A DNA stretch of 64,000 nt from Verrucomicrobiota bacterium (GCA_023450935.1 JAEXGH010000012.1:1-64000); one strand, 5' to 3'; shown: positions 9,104 to 18,606, counted from the stretch's first letter. Program-made: numbers and translations. The notes: generated by a model not told the origin, from the sequence alone.

Positions 9104-10456
9104 CTAATCCGAGCGGAATTTTCTCTCCGCCAGAAGGGCGGCGGTTATTCCGAATATCGACCACACTACGTTCGGCGTTCTAAACGGCATATCGAAAAGC
9201 GACACCGCAAAAATAACCGCGACACCGGCAAAAAAACATATTTCGAAAACGCCCCTGTTTGTTCCGCGCAATACGCGAAACACTCCGCATATTATCAGAC
9301 ACAGCAGAGCAAGCCCGCCGAGCACACCGAACTCTACGAACATTTGCAAAACATCGTTATGCACCGAATACGCCATGCGCGTTCCCGCCCCGCTTTTGGT
9401 GAATGAATAAAATACGTAGTCGTTCGCGCCCACGCCCCACAACCGGTGTTTGGAGAGTATATCGACGCCGCCTTTCCACATGGCTATTCTGTCCGAAGCA
9501 AAATCAACTCCCTTGTCAGTCCGCAGGGCGATTTTCTCTTTGACATCGCCGAGCAACTCCGAAACCGCGTCGGAATGGGCTGCCGCCGCAAAAGATAGAA
9601 CAATTCCTACAACAAGAACCGAAAGGATTCCCCAACCGAATCCCCTACGGCCCCTTTTTCTGGCGACATACAAAAGCCCGCAAACCGCCGCAATGCCGCC
9701 GACTGCGAGCCCCGCCATCGCCTGCGCCTGAACGCAGAAAACAAGAGCAACCGCCGACAGCGCAAAAGCGCAAAACGGCAGAATGCCCGAACGCCTCCCC
9801 CCCCCGTTTTTGAGCAGGCAGCGAAGCCAAAACCCCAACGAGCAAAACAACGCAACTATAAAAAACTGCGCCGCCGCGTTTCTGGAAAAAAACGACCCCA
9901 TAATCGACGCCCGCGGGCTCGAGATAATTCCGAAAAGTTTTTCCCCCCCGATGCTTTCCACTTGGGGGTAGACGACCGCCGCCGAATAAACCAAATATGC
10001 CGCCGCAGCAATCCACACAACGCACATCGCTTTTATAAAGAAAACCGAATTCCCCCTTTCGCGCGAGCAGAAGTAGACCGCGTTTGCAAAGTAAAAAACG
10101 TTCAGCCAAAAAAGCAGGAACGCGAAAGCGCCCCTGTCGCCCACTTGCGCCGAAACGGAAGTCGGCAGCCACCATATATGACTTTGCGGGACTATTTCCG
10201 AATACCCGTTCTCCCGAAGCGCGACGGCATGCGGATTCAAGAGCGACACCGCCACCAAGCCGAACACAAACACCAGCGACAGATTGAACCTGCTACAAGC
10301 CATTTCTCCGATATTTTTGTCGAAACCCTTTCCCGCAACGCTTGCAACAAACACGAACAGCAAAACGACACTCGCCGCCAGAGAGAACTCGAACCTCGAA
10401 AAAACGCCCAGCGGAGTCATTAGCGCAAGCAATATCAATAAAAGCTTGTTTTTCAT
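9104..10456 (-). CDS. O-antigen ligase/polymerase (Wzy_C domain)
   Basis: A 450-aa polytopic membrane protein with about ten membrane segments. The C-terminal part has the Wzy_C/WaaL signature: WGVGANDYVFY, then HNDVLQMFVEFGVLGG, where the histidine and following residues form the conserved periplasmic motif. Such proteins polymerise repeat units or transfer the finished glycan to lipid A core or another acceptor. With the polymerase-like protein at 5.15 kb the locus carries two candidates for polymerisation and ligation, and this one better fits the ligase class. Its start overlaps the stop of the preceding gene (ATGA), indicating translational coupling. It is GC-richer than the flippase downstream. 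Confidence 0.8.
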   Translation of the reverse strand: MKNKLLLILLALMTPLGVFSRFEFSLAASVVLLFVFVASVAGKGFDKNIGEMACSRFNLSLVFVFGLVAVSLLNPHAVALRENGYSEIVPQSHIWWLPTSVSAQVGDRGAFAFLLFWLNVFYFANAVYFCSRERGNSVFFIKAMCVVWIAAAAYLVYSAAVVYPQVESIGGEKLFGIISSPRASIMGSFFSRNAAAQFFIVALFCSLGFWLRCLLKNGGGRRSGILPFCAFALSAVALVFCVQAQAMAGLAVGGIAAVCGLLYVARKRGRRGFGWGILSVLVVGIVLSFAAAAHSDAVSELLGDVKEKIALRTDKGVDFASDRIAMWKGGVDILSKHRLWGVGANDYVFYSFTKSGAGTRMAYSVHNDVLQMFVEFGVLGGLALLCLIICGVFRVLRGTNRGVFEICFFAGVAVIFAVSLFDMPFRTPNVVWSIFGITAALLAERKFRSD

Positions 10457-11418
10457 AGGAACAAATATATTCTAATTTTATTGATTATAGACAGCTTCGC
10501 AAAAAACGTTTTTGCGTCCTCCACATTCCCCTTGACCGACGCCAAATTCACAAGCAGTGCGGCCGCCTGAATTTTCGCCGCGGGGTCGTTAATTGTGTTC
10601 CACACTTCAAGTGCCTTTTGTTTTTGTCCCGCCAGATACAAAAAGCCCGCAAGCGTCTTTGCGCTCTGGAACGTCCGCCTCGGCTTGTAGTCTTTTTCAT
10701 ACCGCGCCAGCGATTTCGAAAAATCGGGAACGCCCGTCTTCAGATATTGCCTGTAGTCGTCGAAAGCCAAAATCGCCGTTTCCGCGCTCGATTTATACAG
10801 CCCCCCGATGAGCGCATACGGCATTGAGCACACCATGCCCCATACCTGTTTGTCGGACAAGCGCGAGGCGAGCTTGAAGTAATACTCGTTTCTTTTGATA
10901 TGATACGCCGACCTGAAAAAGGTCTTTGTAGGAGACTCGTAATATAAGTATGTAAACAAGACAAACCACTCGTATGTCTTTCTGGAATAATTCATCATTG
11001 ACAGCGCGGCGTCGAAATCGTTTGCAAAGACGGCAGCCCAAACAAGCGCGTCGGCTGCGGCGGCTTTGCGGTATGGGTTTTTTATGGCGTCGAGCCTGTC
11101 GAACACCCACAACAAATTCCCCGATTTGCCTGTTTTTCTGATTTTCAAAATTTTCAAAAAGTCTTCGAGAATATCGCACTCGGCTGGCGTTTTTAAACGT
11201 TCGGCAAACTCTTTGTTCAGCAAGTCATACCGATTACTTCGGCTTCCGACGCCCGATTCGCCACCCGCACCCGACAAATACTCCGCAAGACGCATATTTT
11301 CGGCGGCTATTTTTTCCTCGGGCGACATGTTCCCGAAAAATCCGCCCGCCAAAAACAATATTGCGGCTACATTGCACAGCACAAAAACAAAAAAACACGC
11401 ACTTGGAATCGCCTTCAT
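10453..11418 (-). CDS. Membrane-anchored helical-repeat protein, unknown function
   Basis: I do not recognise a named family. The product of 321 aa begins with one hydrophobic segment (residues about 5-26, an uncleaved anchor or signal peptide) followed by an alpha-helical domain rich in alternating small and aromatic residues (for example AAADALVWAAVFANDFDAAL and TLAGFLYLAGQKQKALEVWN) that resembles tetratricopeptide-like repeats. It is translationally coupled to the ligase/polymerase gene downstream (four-base ATGA overlap) and follows a glycosyltransferase, so it may act as a periplasmic partner in polymer assembly or length control. That role is inferred from position only. The frame allows a start at 11439; ATG 11418 gives a better anchor sequence. 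Confidence 0.65.
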   Translation of the reverse strand: MKAIPSACFFVFVLCNVAAILFLAGGFFGNMSPEEKIAAENMRLAEYLSGAGGESGVGSRSNRYDLLNKEFAERLKTPAECDILEDFLKILKIRKTGKSGNLLWVFDRLDAIKNPYRKAAAADALVWAAVFANDFDAALSMMNYSRKTYEWFVLFTYLYYESPTKTFFRSAYHIKRNEYYFKLASRLSDKQVWGMVCSMPYALIGGLYKSSAETAILAFDDYRQYLKTGVPDFSKSLARYEKDYKPRRTFQSAKTLAGFLYLAGQKQKALEVWNTINDPAAKIQAAALLVNLASVKGNVEDAKTFFAKLSIINKIRIYLFL

Positions 11419-11445
11419 CTTACGCACGCTGCACCGCATACAAAA

Positions 11446-12519
11446 CTATTTCAGCATCGCCTCCACTACTTTTGCCCAATACGCGTTTTCCGAGGCGTTG
11501 TCGCCGCGTTCCGAACGCGCGGGAACATATTCCGCGCGTCCTTCAATAAACCCACGCATTATGTCGGCAAGAGTTTGGGCGTCGTCATAGCCGAAAAAGC
11601 TGGCGTTTGCGTAGCCTTCGAGAATCTCGCGCGCAAACGAAGTGTCGGCGGCAATCACTGGCGCGCCAACAGCCCGCGCCTCGGCAAGCGGATACCCGAA
11701 CGACTCCAAATACGACGGAAACACCAGCACGCTTTTTGCGTAAAGTTCGAAAACCTCTTTATGCGGAATGTGGCCGACAAACACTGCGTTGTCGATACCC
11801 GCATTTTTAAAACGCGCCGCCAACGCCGACTTCCCGTCGAGCGTGAGAAAAACTTTGAAATGCGGTTGTCCTCTATCCTTTAAAATTCTGCACGCCTCCA
11901 ACAAAACTTCGTGGTTCTTGTAGATGGCGAGAGATGCGGGGAAGAAGAAGCTCGCGAAATTTTCGGCGGAGGGAACAAACGCATATCCCGCAGAATCGAC
12001 CTCGGGCTTTACGATTACTATTTTGCCGCCTTCAAAACCGAGTTTTTTAATTGCCGCATCTTTCAGCCACTGCGTCTGAACCACGATTCTGTCGGCAAAG
12101 CGGAGCGTGGCGCGGCAGAAACGCGCAATTATATTTTGATATATCCAAAGTTTCGGTGTGCGGCACAATCCGAATTTAATGGGAGTAAAAAATAGCGGTT
12201 GGTGGAGAAAGACCGACTGCCGCGCTTTCAAAAACGGGAACGCATTGTTTTCAAGCGAAATTATGCGCGAAACACCCGCGCGTCTTGCGATTCTTCCGAC
12301 TACAAACAAATCGAAAAACAGCCGCAGAAACCACGATTTTTTCGTCCATCTGACGTTTATAATTTCCACGTTGTCGCAAGCGGGCAAAGAGACAGTGCCC
12401 AAAACGAACACCCAGTCGATGTCCTTTCTTGTCTTGGCGTATTCGTGGAACTGCCGCAATACAACAAGCGCGCCCGAGTGTTCCGCGGCGGTGTCTACAA
12501 CTAAAACCTTCTGCTTCAT
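11446..12519 (-). CDS. Glycosyltransferase family 4
   Basis: A 357-aa GT-B fold glycosyltransferase. The N-terminal domain has a VLVVDTAAEHSGALVVL segment typical of GT4. The C-terminal nucleotide-sugar domain shows the family signature: VFVGHIPHKEVFELYAKS, then VFPSYLESFGYPLAEARAVG with the EX7E motif, and GAPVIAADT. It would add one sugar from a nucleotide donor to the growing lipid-linked repeat unit on the cytoplasmic side. It is the first gene of the reverse-strand group that continues with an anchored protein, the ligase/polymerase and the flippase. The linkage and donor cannot be predicted. Confidence 0.85.
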   Translation of the reverse strand: MKQKVLVVDTAAEHSGALVVLRQFHEYAKTRKDIDWVFVLGTVSLPACDNVEIINVRWTKKSWFLRLFFDLFVVGRIARRAGVSRIISLENNAFPFLKARQSVFLHQPLFFTPIKFGLCRTPKLWIYQNIIARFCRATLRFADRIVVQTQWLKDAAIKKLGFEGGKIVIVKPEVDSAGYAFVPSAENFASFFFPASLAIYKNHEVLLEACRILKDRGQPHFKVFLTLDGKSALAARFKNAGIDNAVFVGHIPHKEVFELYAKSVLVFPSYLESFGYPLAEARAVGAPVIAADTSFAREILEGYANASFFGYDDAQTLADIMRGFIEGRAEYVPARSERGDNASENAYWAKVVEAMLK

Positions 12520-12744
12520 CGAAACAATAAAATCCCCAATCCGTTCCCTTGGCGGGTGCTTAGGGGCGTTCGGCGAACGTTGCCACGATAAGCTGCATTA
12601 AACTTTTTGAAACCGTCATGGGAATCACTAATCGAAAGGTGATAGAAAAAGGTTTTTTATTTTTTGTCAATCATTCCTTCAAAAAATACGAAACCGCATC
12701 GAAAACCGCACCCGTAATAAATCTTCACCATACAATATTTGGAA

Positions 12745-12774
12745 TTGACCTCTTCAAGAGAAATATTGCATAAT
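12745..12774 (+). promoter_or_regulatory. Putative sigma-70 promoter for the gmd-fcl-manC group
   Basis: TTGACC (12745-12750), an 18-base spacer and CATAAT (12769-12774) lie 27 bases before the gmd ATG. The surrounding 280-base gap between the divergent glycosyltransferase and gmd is AT-rich and otherwise shows no gene; it is the only good promoter-like match I see there. Confidence 0.5.
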
Positions 12775-12801
12775 TGGCAGATACGAGAAAAGCATAATTG
12801 T

Positions 12802-13864
12802 ATGACTAAAACAGCATTAATCACTGGAATAACGGGACAAGACGGTTCTTATTTAACCGAACTCCTACTCTCTAAGGGATATTCTGTTCATGGAATAATT
12901 CGCCGTTCAAATTCCTTTAACACACAGATAATCGGTCATACATACAACAACCCGCGTTATGAGGGGCGGTTCTTTTTGCATTACGGAGATCTCACCGATA
13001 CCAGCAATATAAATAGGATATTGGAAAAGGTTTCTCCCGATGAAATATATAACTTGAGGGCGCAAAGCCATGTAAAAGTTTCCTTTGAGGTGCCCGAATA
13101 CACAGCCGATGTAGATGCAATTGCAACCCTGCGTTTTCTCGATGCGATAAAGGATGTCGGCCTTGCGGGGAAGACGCGCTTCTACCAAGCGTCTACATCG
13201 GAATTGTTTGGGAAGGTCCAGGAAATTCCGCAAAAAGAAACGACCCCGTTTTATCCGCGCAGTCCATATGCCGTCGCAAAACAGTATGTATATTGGACCG
13301 TGATTAATTATCGTAAAGCGTATAACATCTTCGCAGCAAACGGGATATTGTTCAACCACGAATCCGAGCGACGCGGGGAAACATTCGTAACACGCAAAAT
13401 CACGAGAGCCGCAACGCGCATAAAGCTGGGGATACAAGATAAATTGATTCGTGGCAATATGGATTCAAAGCGCGACTGGGGCTACGCGCCGGAATACGTC
13501 GAGGGAATGGGCGCATTTTGCAGGCAGATAAGCCCTCCGAATATGTTCTTGCCACGAACGAAACGCATACCGTCCGCGAGTTCGTTGAAATATGCTTTGG
13601 CCTGTTGGGAATGGAAATCGAAGGCAGGTAACGGCAGAAAACGAGAGGGGTATCTGCAGACAAACAGGCAAAATACTTGTAGAAATTTCGCCCAAATACT
13701 ATCAGCCGACCGAGGTGGAATTCCTCTTGGGAGATCCGTCAAAAGCCAAGCAGGAATTGGGGTGGGCCCCGAAAACCACATTCAAAAAGCTTGTTGAAAT
13801 TATGACCAAGGCCGATCTTAACTTGGCAAAAATTGAGGCGAAATCGAATGAACATTTCAGATAA
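12802..13864 (+). pseudogene. gmd: GDP-mannose 4,6-dehydratase, two frameshifts
   Basis: Gmd converts GDP-mannose to GDP-4-keto-6-deoxymannose, the first committed step to GDP-L-fucose. The N-terminal 230 residues read in one frame (TGITGQDGSYL cofactor motif; QASTSELFGKVQEIPQKETT and SPYAVAKQY with the catalytic Thr/Glu/Tyr/Lys). The frame breaks near 13508: inserting one T (ATG-TGG) restores WRILQADKPSEYV in a second frame. That frame hits a stop near 13629, and a second added T (GAA-TGG) restores a third frame through PKYYQPTEVEFLLGDPSKA to TAA 13864. Both lesions are loss of the T of a TGG tryptophan codon. Within the intact part, a normally conserved glycine is arginine (IYNLRAQSHV). The gene is either a decaying copy or an assembly artefact. 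The downstream fcl start overlaps its end. Confidence 0.85.
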
Positions 13865-14795
13865 AATTTTCGTAGCCGGACATAACGGAATGGTAGGAAG
13901 CGCAATTGTCCGCGAACTTAAACGCAACGGGTATAATAATTTAATATTGAAAGCCCACAAGGACCTCGACCTTACAAATGAAGCGCAAACAAACTCATTT
14001 TTCGCCGAGCAACAACCTGATATAGCAGTAATTGCGGCGGCAAAAGTCGGGGGAATCTACGCAAATGCAACGTATCCGGCGGAATTCATCGAACAAAATC
14101 TGGCGATTGCGCTCAACACAATTCGTGCGGCACGGCTGGCAGGAGTTGGTCGTCTGTTATACTTGGGAAGCACATGTATCTATCCGAAGATGGCGCCGCA
14201 ACCGATTCCCGAAGCAGCATTGCTCTCAAGCGCGCTTGAAAAGACAAATGAAGCTTATGCAATCGCAAAAATTGCGGGGCTTAAACTCTGCGAGTTTTTC
14301 AGAAAACAATACGGGCTTTGTTATCACAGCGCAATACCCACAAACCTTTACGGGCCAAAGGACAACTACCATGAAAAGAATTCACATGTCTTGCCCGCAC
14401 TGATAAGACGTTTTCACGAGGCGGCAATGCATAACGATGCCGAAGTTGTATTGTGGGGGACTGGAACTCCGCTGCGCGAATTTTTGCACGTTGATGATTT
14501 GGCTTCGGCTTGCTTGTGCCTGCTTCAAATTGAAAATCCGCCCGATCTGGTAAATTTGGGCAGCGCGGAAGAGGTTTCAATAGGAGAGCTTGCAAAAATA
14601 GTTGCCGAAACGGTAGGATTTAAGGGGAAAATCGTCCACGATACGACAAAACCGGGCGGAACACCCCGAAAATTGTGCGATACCACTTTGTTGCGTTCGT
14701 TCGGTTGGCGGCCTAAATACGATATACGTTCGGGAATAAAAGCAACATACAAGTCCTTTTTAGAAGAACTCAGTAACGGAACTGTAAGACTTTAA
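13848..14795 (+). CDS. fcl: GDP-L-fucose synthase
   Basis: A 315-aa extended SDR that epimerises and reduces GDP-4-keto-6-deoxymannose to GDP-L-fucose with NADPH. Seen in the sequence: the N-terminal cofactor motif AGHNGMVGSAI, the LYLGSTCIYPKMAPQPIPE segment with the catalytic serine and cysteine, the YAIAKIAGLKLCE segment with YxxxK, and IPTNLYGPKDNYH, all typical of Fcl/WcaG. Start ATG 13848 overlaps the end of gmd by 17 bases and fits the family N-terminus. The gene is intact, unlike gmd before it, so GDP-fucose synthesis from this locus would require a second dehydratase copy elsewhere or repair of gmd. Confidence 0.9.
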   Translation: MNISDKIFVAGHNGMVGSAIVRELKRNGYNNLILKAHKDLDLTNEAQTNSFFAEQQPDIAVIAAAKVGGIYANATYPAEFIEQNLAIALNTIRAARLAGVGRLLYLGSTCIYPKMAPQPIPEAALLSSALEKTNEAYAIAKIAGLKLCEFFRKQYGLCYHSAIPTNLYGPKDNYHEKNSHVLPALIRRFHEAAMHNDAEVVLWGTGTPLREFLHVDDLASACLCLLQIENPPDLVNLGSAEEVSIGELAKIVAETVGFKGKIVHDTTKPGGTPRKLCDTTLLRSFGWRPKYDIRSGIKATYKSFLEELSNGTVRL

Positions 14796-14801
14796 TAAAA
14801 T

Positions 14802-16148
14802 ATGGCAAACATAAGAATTATTCTATTATCCGGAGGTTCTGGAACGCGACTTTGGCCTCTATCGAATGAAGTCCGTTCAAAACAATTTTTGAAATTGTTG
14901 AAGGGGGCAACGGGCGAACCCGAATCGATGTGTCAACGAATTATGCGCCAATTACTCAAATCGGGTATATCGGCGGATATAACGGTAGCAACGGGAGCCG
15001 TTCAAGTTGATTCCATTCTCAAGCAAATGGGCGAAGGCGTTAACATTGTTGCGGAACCGGAACGCAGAGACACGTTTCCGGCAATTGCGTTGGCATGCTC
15101 GTATTTACTATTGGAAAAAAATGCATCGCCAAATGACATTGTAATTGTAATGCCGATAGACCCCTATACGGAAGATTCATATTTTGAAACCATCAAAAGA
15201 ATGGCTGACGCTGTCGCCTGCGACGCCGCGAATATCGTGTTAATGGGAATTGTGCCGAATGAGCCGTCTTCAAAATTCGGATATATTATACCGAAAGAGA
15301 ATCCGCGCTGCAACGCCCCGACCGCAGTATCGCATTTTACCGAAAAACCGGAACAGGAGGTCGCAAAAAAGCTAATAGCCCAAGGAGCGATGTGGAACGG
15401 CGGAGTTTTCGCGTTTAAAATGAAGTTCATAAAAGAAGTCATATCCCGATACACAACGCGAAGCAGTTTCGACGAGATAAAGGCTAATTATGCGGAATTC
15501 CCCAAAAAAAGCTTTGACTTCGAAATTCTCGAAAAAGAGCCTTCGATTGCCGTTATCCCGTATAAGGGAACGTGGAAAGATTTGGGAACTTGGGACACAC
15601 TCGCGGAGGAAATGTCCATTCAATCGTTGGGAAATGTTATTGCCGACGAATCAAAAAATACAAATATCGTGAATGAACTCGATATTCCAATAGTCTGTTT
15701 GGGGATTGACAACGCCATAGTTGCGGCGAGCTTCGACGGAATATTCGTTGGCAGTAAAAACAAAAGCGCGGAACTGAAAAAATATGTAAATGGGTTCAAG
15801 TCGCGCCCAATGTATGAAGAACGTAGATGGGGAGAATACAAAGTGCTTGAATATACTCAATATCCGGACGGGAAAAAATCCCTTACAAAGATATTGAAAT
15901 TCAATGACGGTGCGTTCATTAGCTATCAACGGCATAAATTCAGAGACGAAATTTGGACATTCGTCGCAGGCGAGGGAATTCTTATTCACAATAATAACCG
16001 CATTAGAGTAAAATCCGGAGATCTGGTAAGAATAAAAGCAGGCGAACTGCATGCAATTAAATCAATAAAGGGATTGCAAATCATAGAGATTCAAATAGGA
16101 GTCGAGCTTACAGAAACAGATATTGAACGTTTCCCGTTCGAATGGTAG
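14802..16148 (+). CDS. manC: Mannose-1-phosphate guanylyltransferase / mannose-6-phosphate isomerase
   Basis: A 448-aa type II enzyme supplying GDP-mannose, the substrate of Gmd. The N-terminal nucleotidyltransferase domain starts with LLSGGSGTRLWPLSNE, includes IVMPIDPYTED in the position of the usual P-D-H segment (here Y replaces the usual histidine), and FTEKPEQEVAKK. The C-terminal cupin domain (about residues 335-445) holds ISYQRHKFRDEIWTFVAGEG, IKAGELHAIKSIKGLQIIEI. In typical ManC the cupin has QxHxxRxExW; here the segment reads YQRHKFRDEIW, so the metal-ligand histidine is kept. Length is close to the usual 460-480 aa. Composition is AT-rich like gmd and fcl, and the three genes are contiguous on one strand. 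Confidence 0.9.
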   Translation: MANIRIILLSGGSGTRLWPLSNEVRSKQFLKLLKGATGEPESMCQRIMRQLLKSGISADITVATGAVQVDSILKQMGEGVNIVAEPERRDTFPAIALACSYLLLEKNASPNDIVIVMPIDPYTEDSYFETIKRMADAVACDAANIVLMGIVPNEPSSKFGYIIPKENPRCNAPTAVSHFTEKPEQEVAKKLIAQGAMWNGGVFAFKMKFIKEVISRYTTRSSFDEIKANYAEFPKKSFDFEILEKEPSIAVIPYKGTWKDLGTWDTLAEEMSIQSLGNVIADESKNTNIVNELDIPIVCLGIDNAIVAASFDGIFVGSKNKSAELKKYVNGFKSRPMYEERRWGEYKVLEYTQYPDGKKSLTKILKFNDGAFISYQRHKFRDEIWTFVAGEGILIHNNNRIRVKSGDLVRIKAGELHAIKSIKGLQIIEIQIGVELTETDIERFPFEW

Positions 16149-16176
16149 TTTAACTTAATATGCTGGTTAAGTCTAA

Positions 16177-17026
16177 ATGAAATTTTTGTATATTTACGAA
16201 TTTGCCAATCGCATAACCGATAAAAATCAAAAGACAACCTTTGGAATATAGTTAGAGACAATCTAATAGGGGAAGGGTCAAAAAATAAAGTAGAATTCAA
16301 GTGCTCCCGCGGGATTGTGCTTAGGTATGCCGGAAATGGATATGCGCTGTATCGTATCTTAAACTTTCTTTTTATGCACCTAACCGCGCCTTTCGTTATG
16401 CTTTTTGGAAGCCGGAATTTGTACTTGTCCGCAGAACTCCGCCTTTAATACAAATAACATACCTGTTTTTGGGGAAACTTGTCGGGGCAAAAACGTATGT
16501 TTGGTTGATGGACTATCACCCGCTCTTCGGATTGCGCTCTACAAAAAAGAATTCGCTTATACACACAATTTGGAAGATACTCGACAAGTTAGACAAATTC
16601 TCGTTGAAATTTGCAAAATGCGTCATATGCCTTGACGAAGCGATGGAAGAATTGATTAAGGAGCGCGCACCCAATGTCAAAACATTCATCTGTCCAACTT
16701 TTACACTTGAGAAAGTAGAACGCCTAAATCTCGCCCAAAAGCGCAACCATGTTGATAGTTTGTCTTTTTTGTATTCCGGTAATTTGGGGCGCGCACACGA
16801 TACCGAAGACTTGAAACGCCTATTAGGGTTGTTGTCGGAAAAAGTGCACGTTGTATTGTCCTATTGCGGAAATTCAGAAAGTTCAATAAAGCGATTCAGG
16901 GACAAAAGAATGGCTGGCATTGTTTCGCAAAGCAAATTTTTATTCTCGATACTTGCGTCGCCCGTTTACAAACATCTTTTTTATGTAAAAATCAACGCTA
17001 TTTTTCAAGGCGTTTATTTTGGTTAA
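16177..17026 (+). pseudogene. Glycosyltransferase remnant (GT4-like), frameshifted and 3' truncated
   Basis: A decayed glycosyltransferase. A plausible N-terminus (KFLYIYEFANRITDKNQKTT) starts at 16177 and meets a stop at 16249. The next frame gives RDNLIGEGSKNKVEF and a further shift leads to FWKPEFVLVRRTPPLIQI, which joins the longest open part (16469-17026) with GKLVGAKTYVWLMDYHPLFG and SFLYSGNLGRAHDTEDL, the latter typical of the start of the GT-B C-terminal domain. The frame ends at 17026 before the donor-binding EX7E region, so about a third of the protein is missing. At least two frameshifts plus truncation make function unlikely. With the broken gmd, it suggests the GDP-fucose branch is being lost. 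Confidence 0.7.
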
Positions 17027-17095
17027 GACAGTAAATCACGGCGGGTATGCTCCATTTCGCCGAGCCTTGTGCATTCGGCTTCATCAAGAAAAAAA

Positions 17096-17115
17096 GGCCG
17101 TTTCAACGAACGACC
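17096..17115 (-). terminator. Rho-independent terminator after rhaB
   Basis: On the reverse strand a 7-bp stem (GGTCGTT with AACGGCC, one G-U pair) with a 6-base loop is followed directly by a run of seven T residues. It lies 28 bases after the rhaB stop and faces the end of the glycosyltransferase remnant. Confidence 0.65.
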
Positions 17116-17142
17116 CTTTGCACGCAACGCACTGTTCCGACG

Positions 17143-18564
17143 CTATTTTTGCGGAACAAACGTTTTGATGTCGAAGCTTTCTGCTATTATCCGGCGACCC
17201 TGTTTGACGCACGATATGTCTCCCGAGGCCTTCATCTGCATTATTGCGTTGCCCAACGCCGTCGATTCCGTCGGCCCCGCCTTGACTGTTCTGCCCGTGG
17301 CGTTTGCCGTAAACTGGTTGAGCATTGCGTCTTTGGAGCCGCCGCCCATTATGTTGATTTCGTCAACATGTGCGCCGCTGAGTTTTTCGATGGTATCGAA
17401 GACGTATTTGTATTTGTTTGCTATGCTCTCCTGAATGGCGCGGAAAATCTGTCCGTGCGTTTCGGGAACTTTAAGCCCCTTGGAGCGGCAGTGTTCGGCG
17501 ATTGCCTTGGGCATATTTTCGGGCATGACGAAATCGGGGGCGTCGGGGTCGAAAACGGTGCGGAAAGGCTCGACCTTGTCGGCGGCTGCCTCGAGTTCCC
17601 TATACGACATATCTGTGCCTTCGCGCTTCCAGACCTCTTTCGACTTCTGCACAAGCCACATTCCCGTAATGTTTTTAAGAAAGCGGATTGTGGAATTGTA
17701 GCCGACTTCGTTGGTGAAGTTTTCGGCGAAGGAAGCGGCGGTTGCAACGGGCTTTGCAAGCTCCACTCCGGGGAGCGACCACGTTCCGCTATTGACATAC
17801 GCGGGAACTTCGGCCTGCGTGGGCGTAGCCGCCACTGCCGAAGCGGTATCGTGGCTTGCAACCGCCACGACTTTTATGTCGCCCAATTCCGCCTTCAATT
17901 CGGGGCGGAGCGAGCCGATAACGTCGCCGCATTCGGCGAATCCGTTTTTGAAAATCTTTGAGGGCGCGCCGATTTTTTCGAGAATGCCGAAGTCCCAATC
18001 CTTGTTGAACGGGTTGTAGAACTGCGTTGTGGAAGCGTTTGTGCGCTCGTTGACCTTCACGCCCGTGAGCATAAACGCGAGCAGGTCGGGCATCATCAAA
18101 AACGACTGCGCTTCGCCGATTTTCACCCCGCGTTCGACTTCCGCCATAATCTGGAAAATCGTGTTGAAGAACATAAACTGGATACCCGTTTTTGCGTAGA
18201 TTTCCTCCTTCGAAATCTTGGCGAAAACTTTATCCATCATGCCGTCGGTGCGAGAATCCCTGTAGATGTAGGGCAAATTCAGCAGCTTGTCAGACTTGTC
18301 CAAAAGCCCGTAATCGACCCCCCAAGTGTCGATACCCAGCGAGACAATGGCATCGCCGTAAATCGACTTCGCCTTGCGCAATCCCTCGACTATATTTGCA
18401 AAGATGTTGTTTACTTCCCAGTGGAACGAGCCGTCCGCCGCCTTGACGGGGTCGCTCGCCCAGCGCGATACTTCTTCGAGTGCTATTGTTTTGCCGTCGA
18501 AGACGGCCGCCATAATTCTGCCGCTGCCCGCGCCCAAGTCTACTGCCAAAAAAACTTTTTTCAT
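17143..18564 (-). CDS. rhaB: Rhamnulokinase (FGGY carbohydrate kinase)
   Basis: A 473-aa sugar kinase that phosphorylates L-rhamnulose to rhamnulose-1-phosphate. It follows RhaB closely along its length: N-terminal VDLGAGSGRIM phosphate-binding loop, SLGIDTWGVDYGLLD, YRDSRTDGMM, GIQFMFFNT, VAVASHDTASAV, SGTWSLPGVEL and the C-terminal INIMGGGSKDAMLNQ and AGPTESTALGNA blocks. Fuculokinases and other FGGY kinases are more divergent in these blocks, so RhaB is preferred. No isomerase or aldolase gene is adjacent, which means the rest of the rhamnose pathway lies elsewhere. It has its own promoter and terminator. Confidence 0.85.
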   Translation of the reverse strand: MKKVFLAVDLGAGSGRIMAAVFDGKTIALEEVSRWASDPVKAADGSFHWEVNNIFANIVEGLRKAKSIYGDAIVSLGIDTWGVDYGLLDKSDKLLNLPYIYRDSRTDGMMDKVFAKISKEEIYAKTGIQFMFFNTIFQIMAEVERGVKIGEAQSFLMMPDLLAFMLTGVKVNERTNASTTQFYNPFNKDWDFGILEKIGAPSKIFKNGFAECGDVIGSLRPELKAELGDIKVVAVASHDTASAVAATPTQAEVPAYVNSGTWSLPGVELAKPVATAASFAENFTNEVGYNSTIRFLKNITGMWLVQKSKEVWKREGTDMSYRELEAAADKVEPFRTVFDPDAPDFVMPENMPKAIAEHCRSKGLKVPETHGQIFRAIQESIANKYKYVFDTIEKLSGAHVDEINIMGGGSKDAMLNQFTANATGRTVKAGPTESTALGNAIMQMKASGDISCVKQGRRIIAESFDIKTFVPQK

Positions 18565-18606
18565 AAATATTCCGAATGTTTGTTTGTCCGTGGTTTTATG
18601 TTGGAA

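Noticed and set aside
13508..13630. Programmed frameshift in gmd
   Set aside because: Neither lesion has a slippery sequence or a stimulatory hairpin, and a second shift would be needed; gene decay or base error is simpler.
17047..17961. Forward open frame of 304 codons opposite rhaB
   Set aside because: It is antisense to the well-conserved rhamnulokinase and its translation matches nothing; the third-position bias belongs to rhaB.
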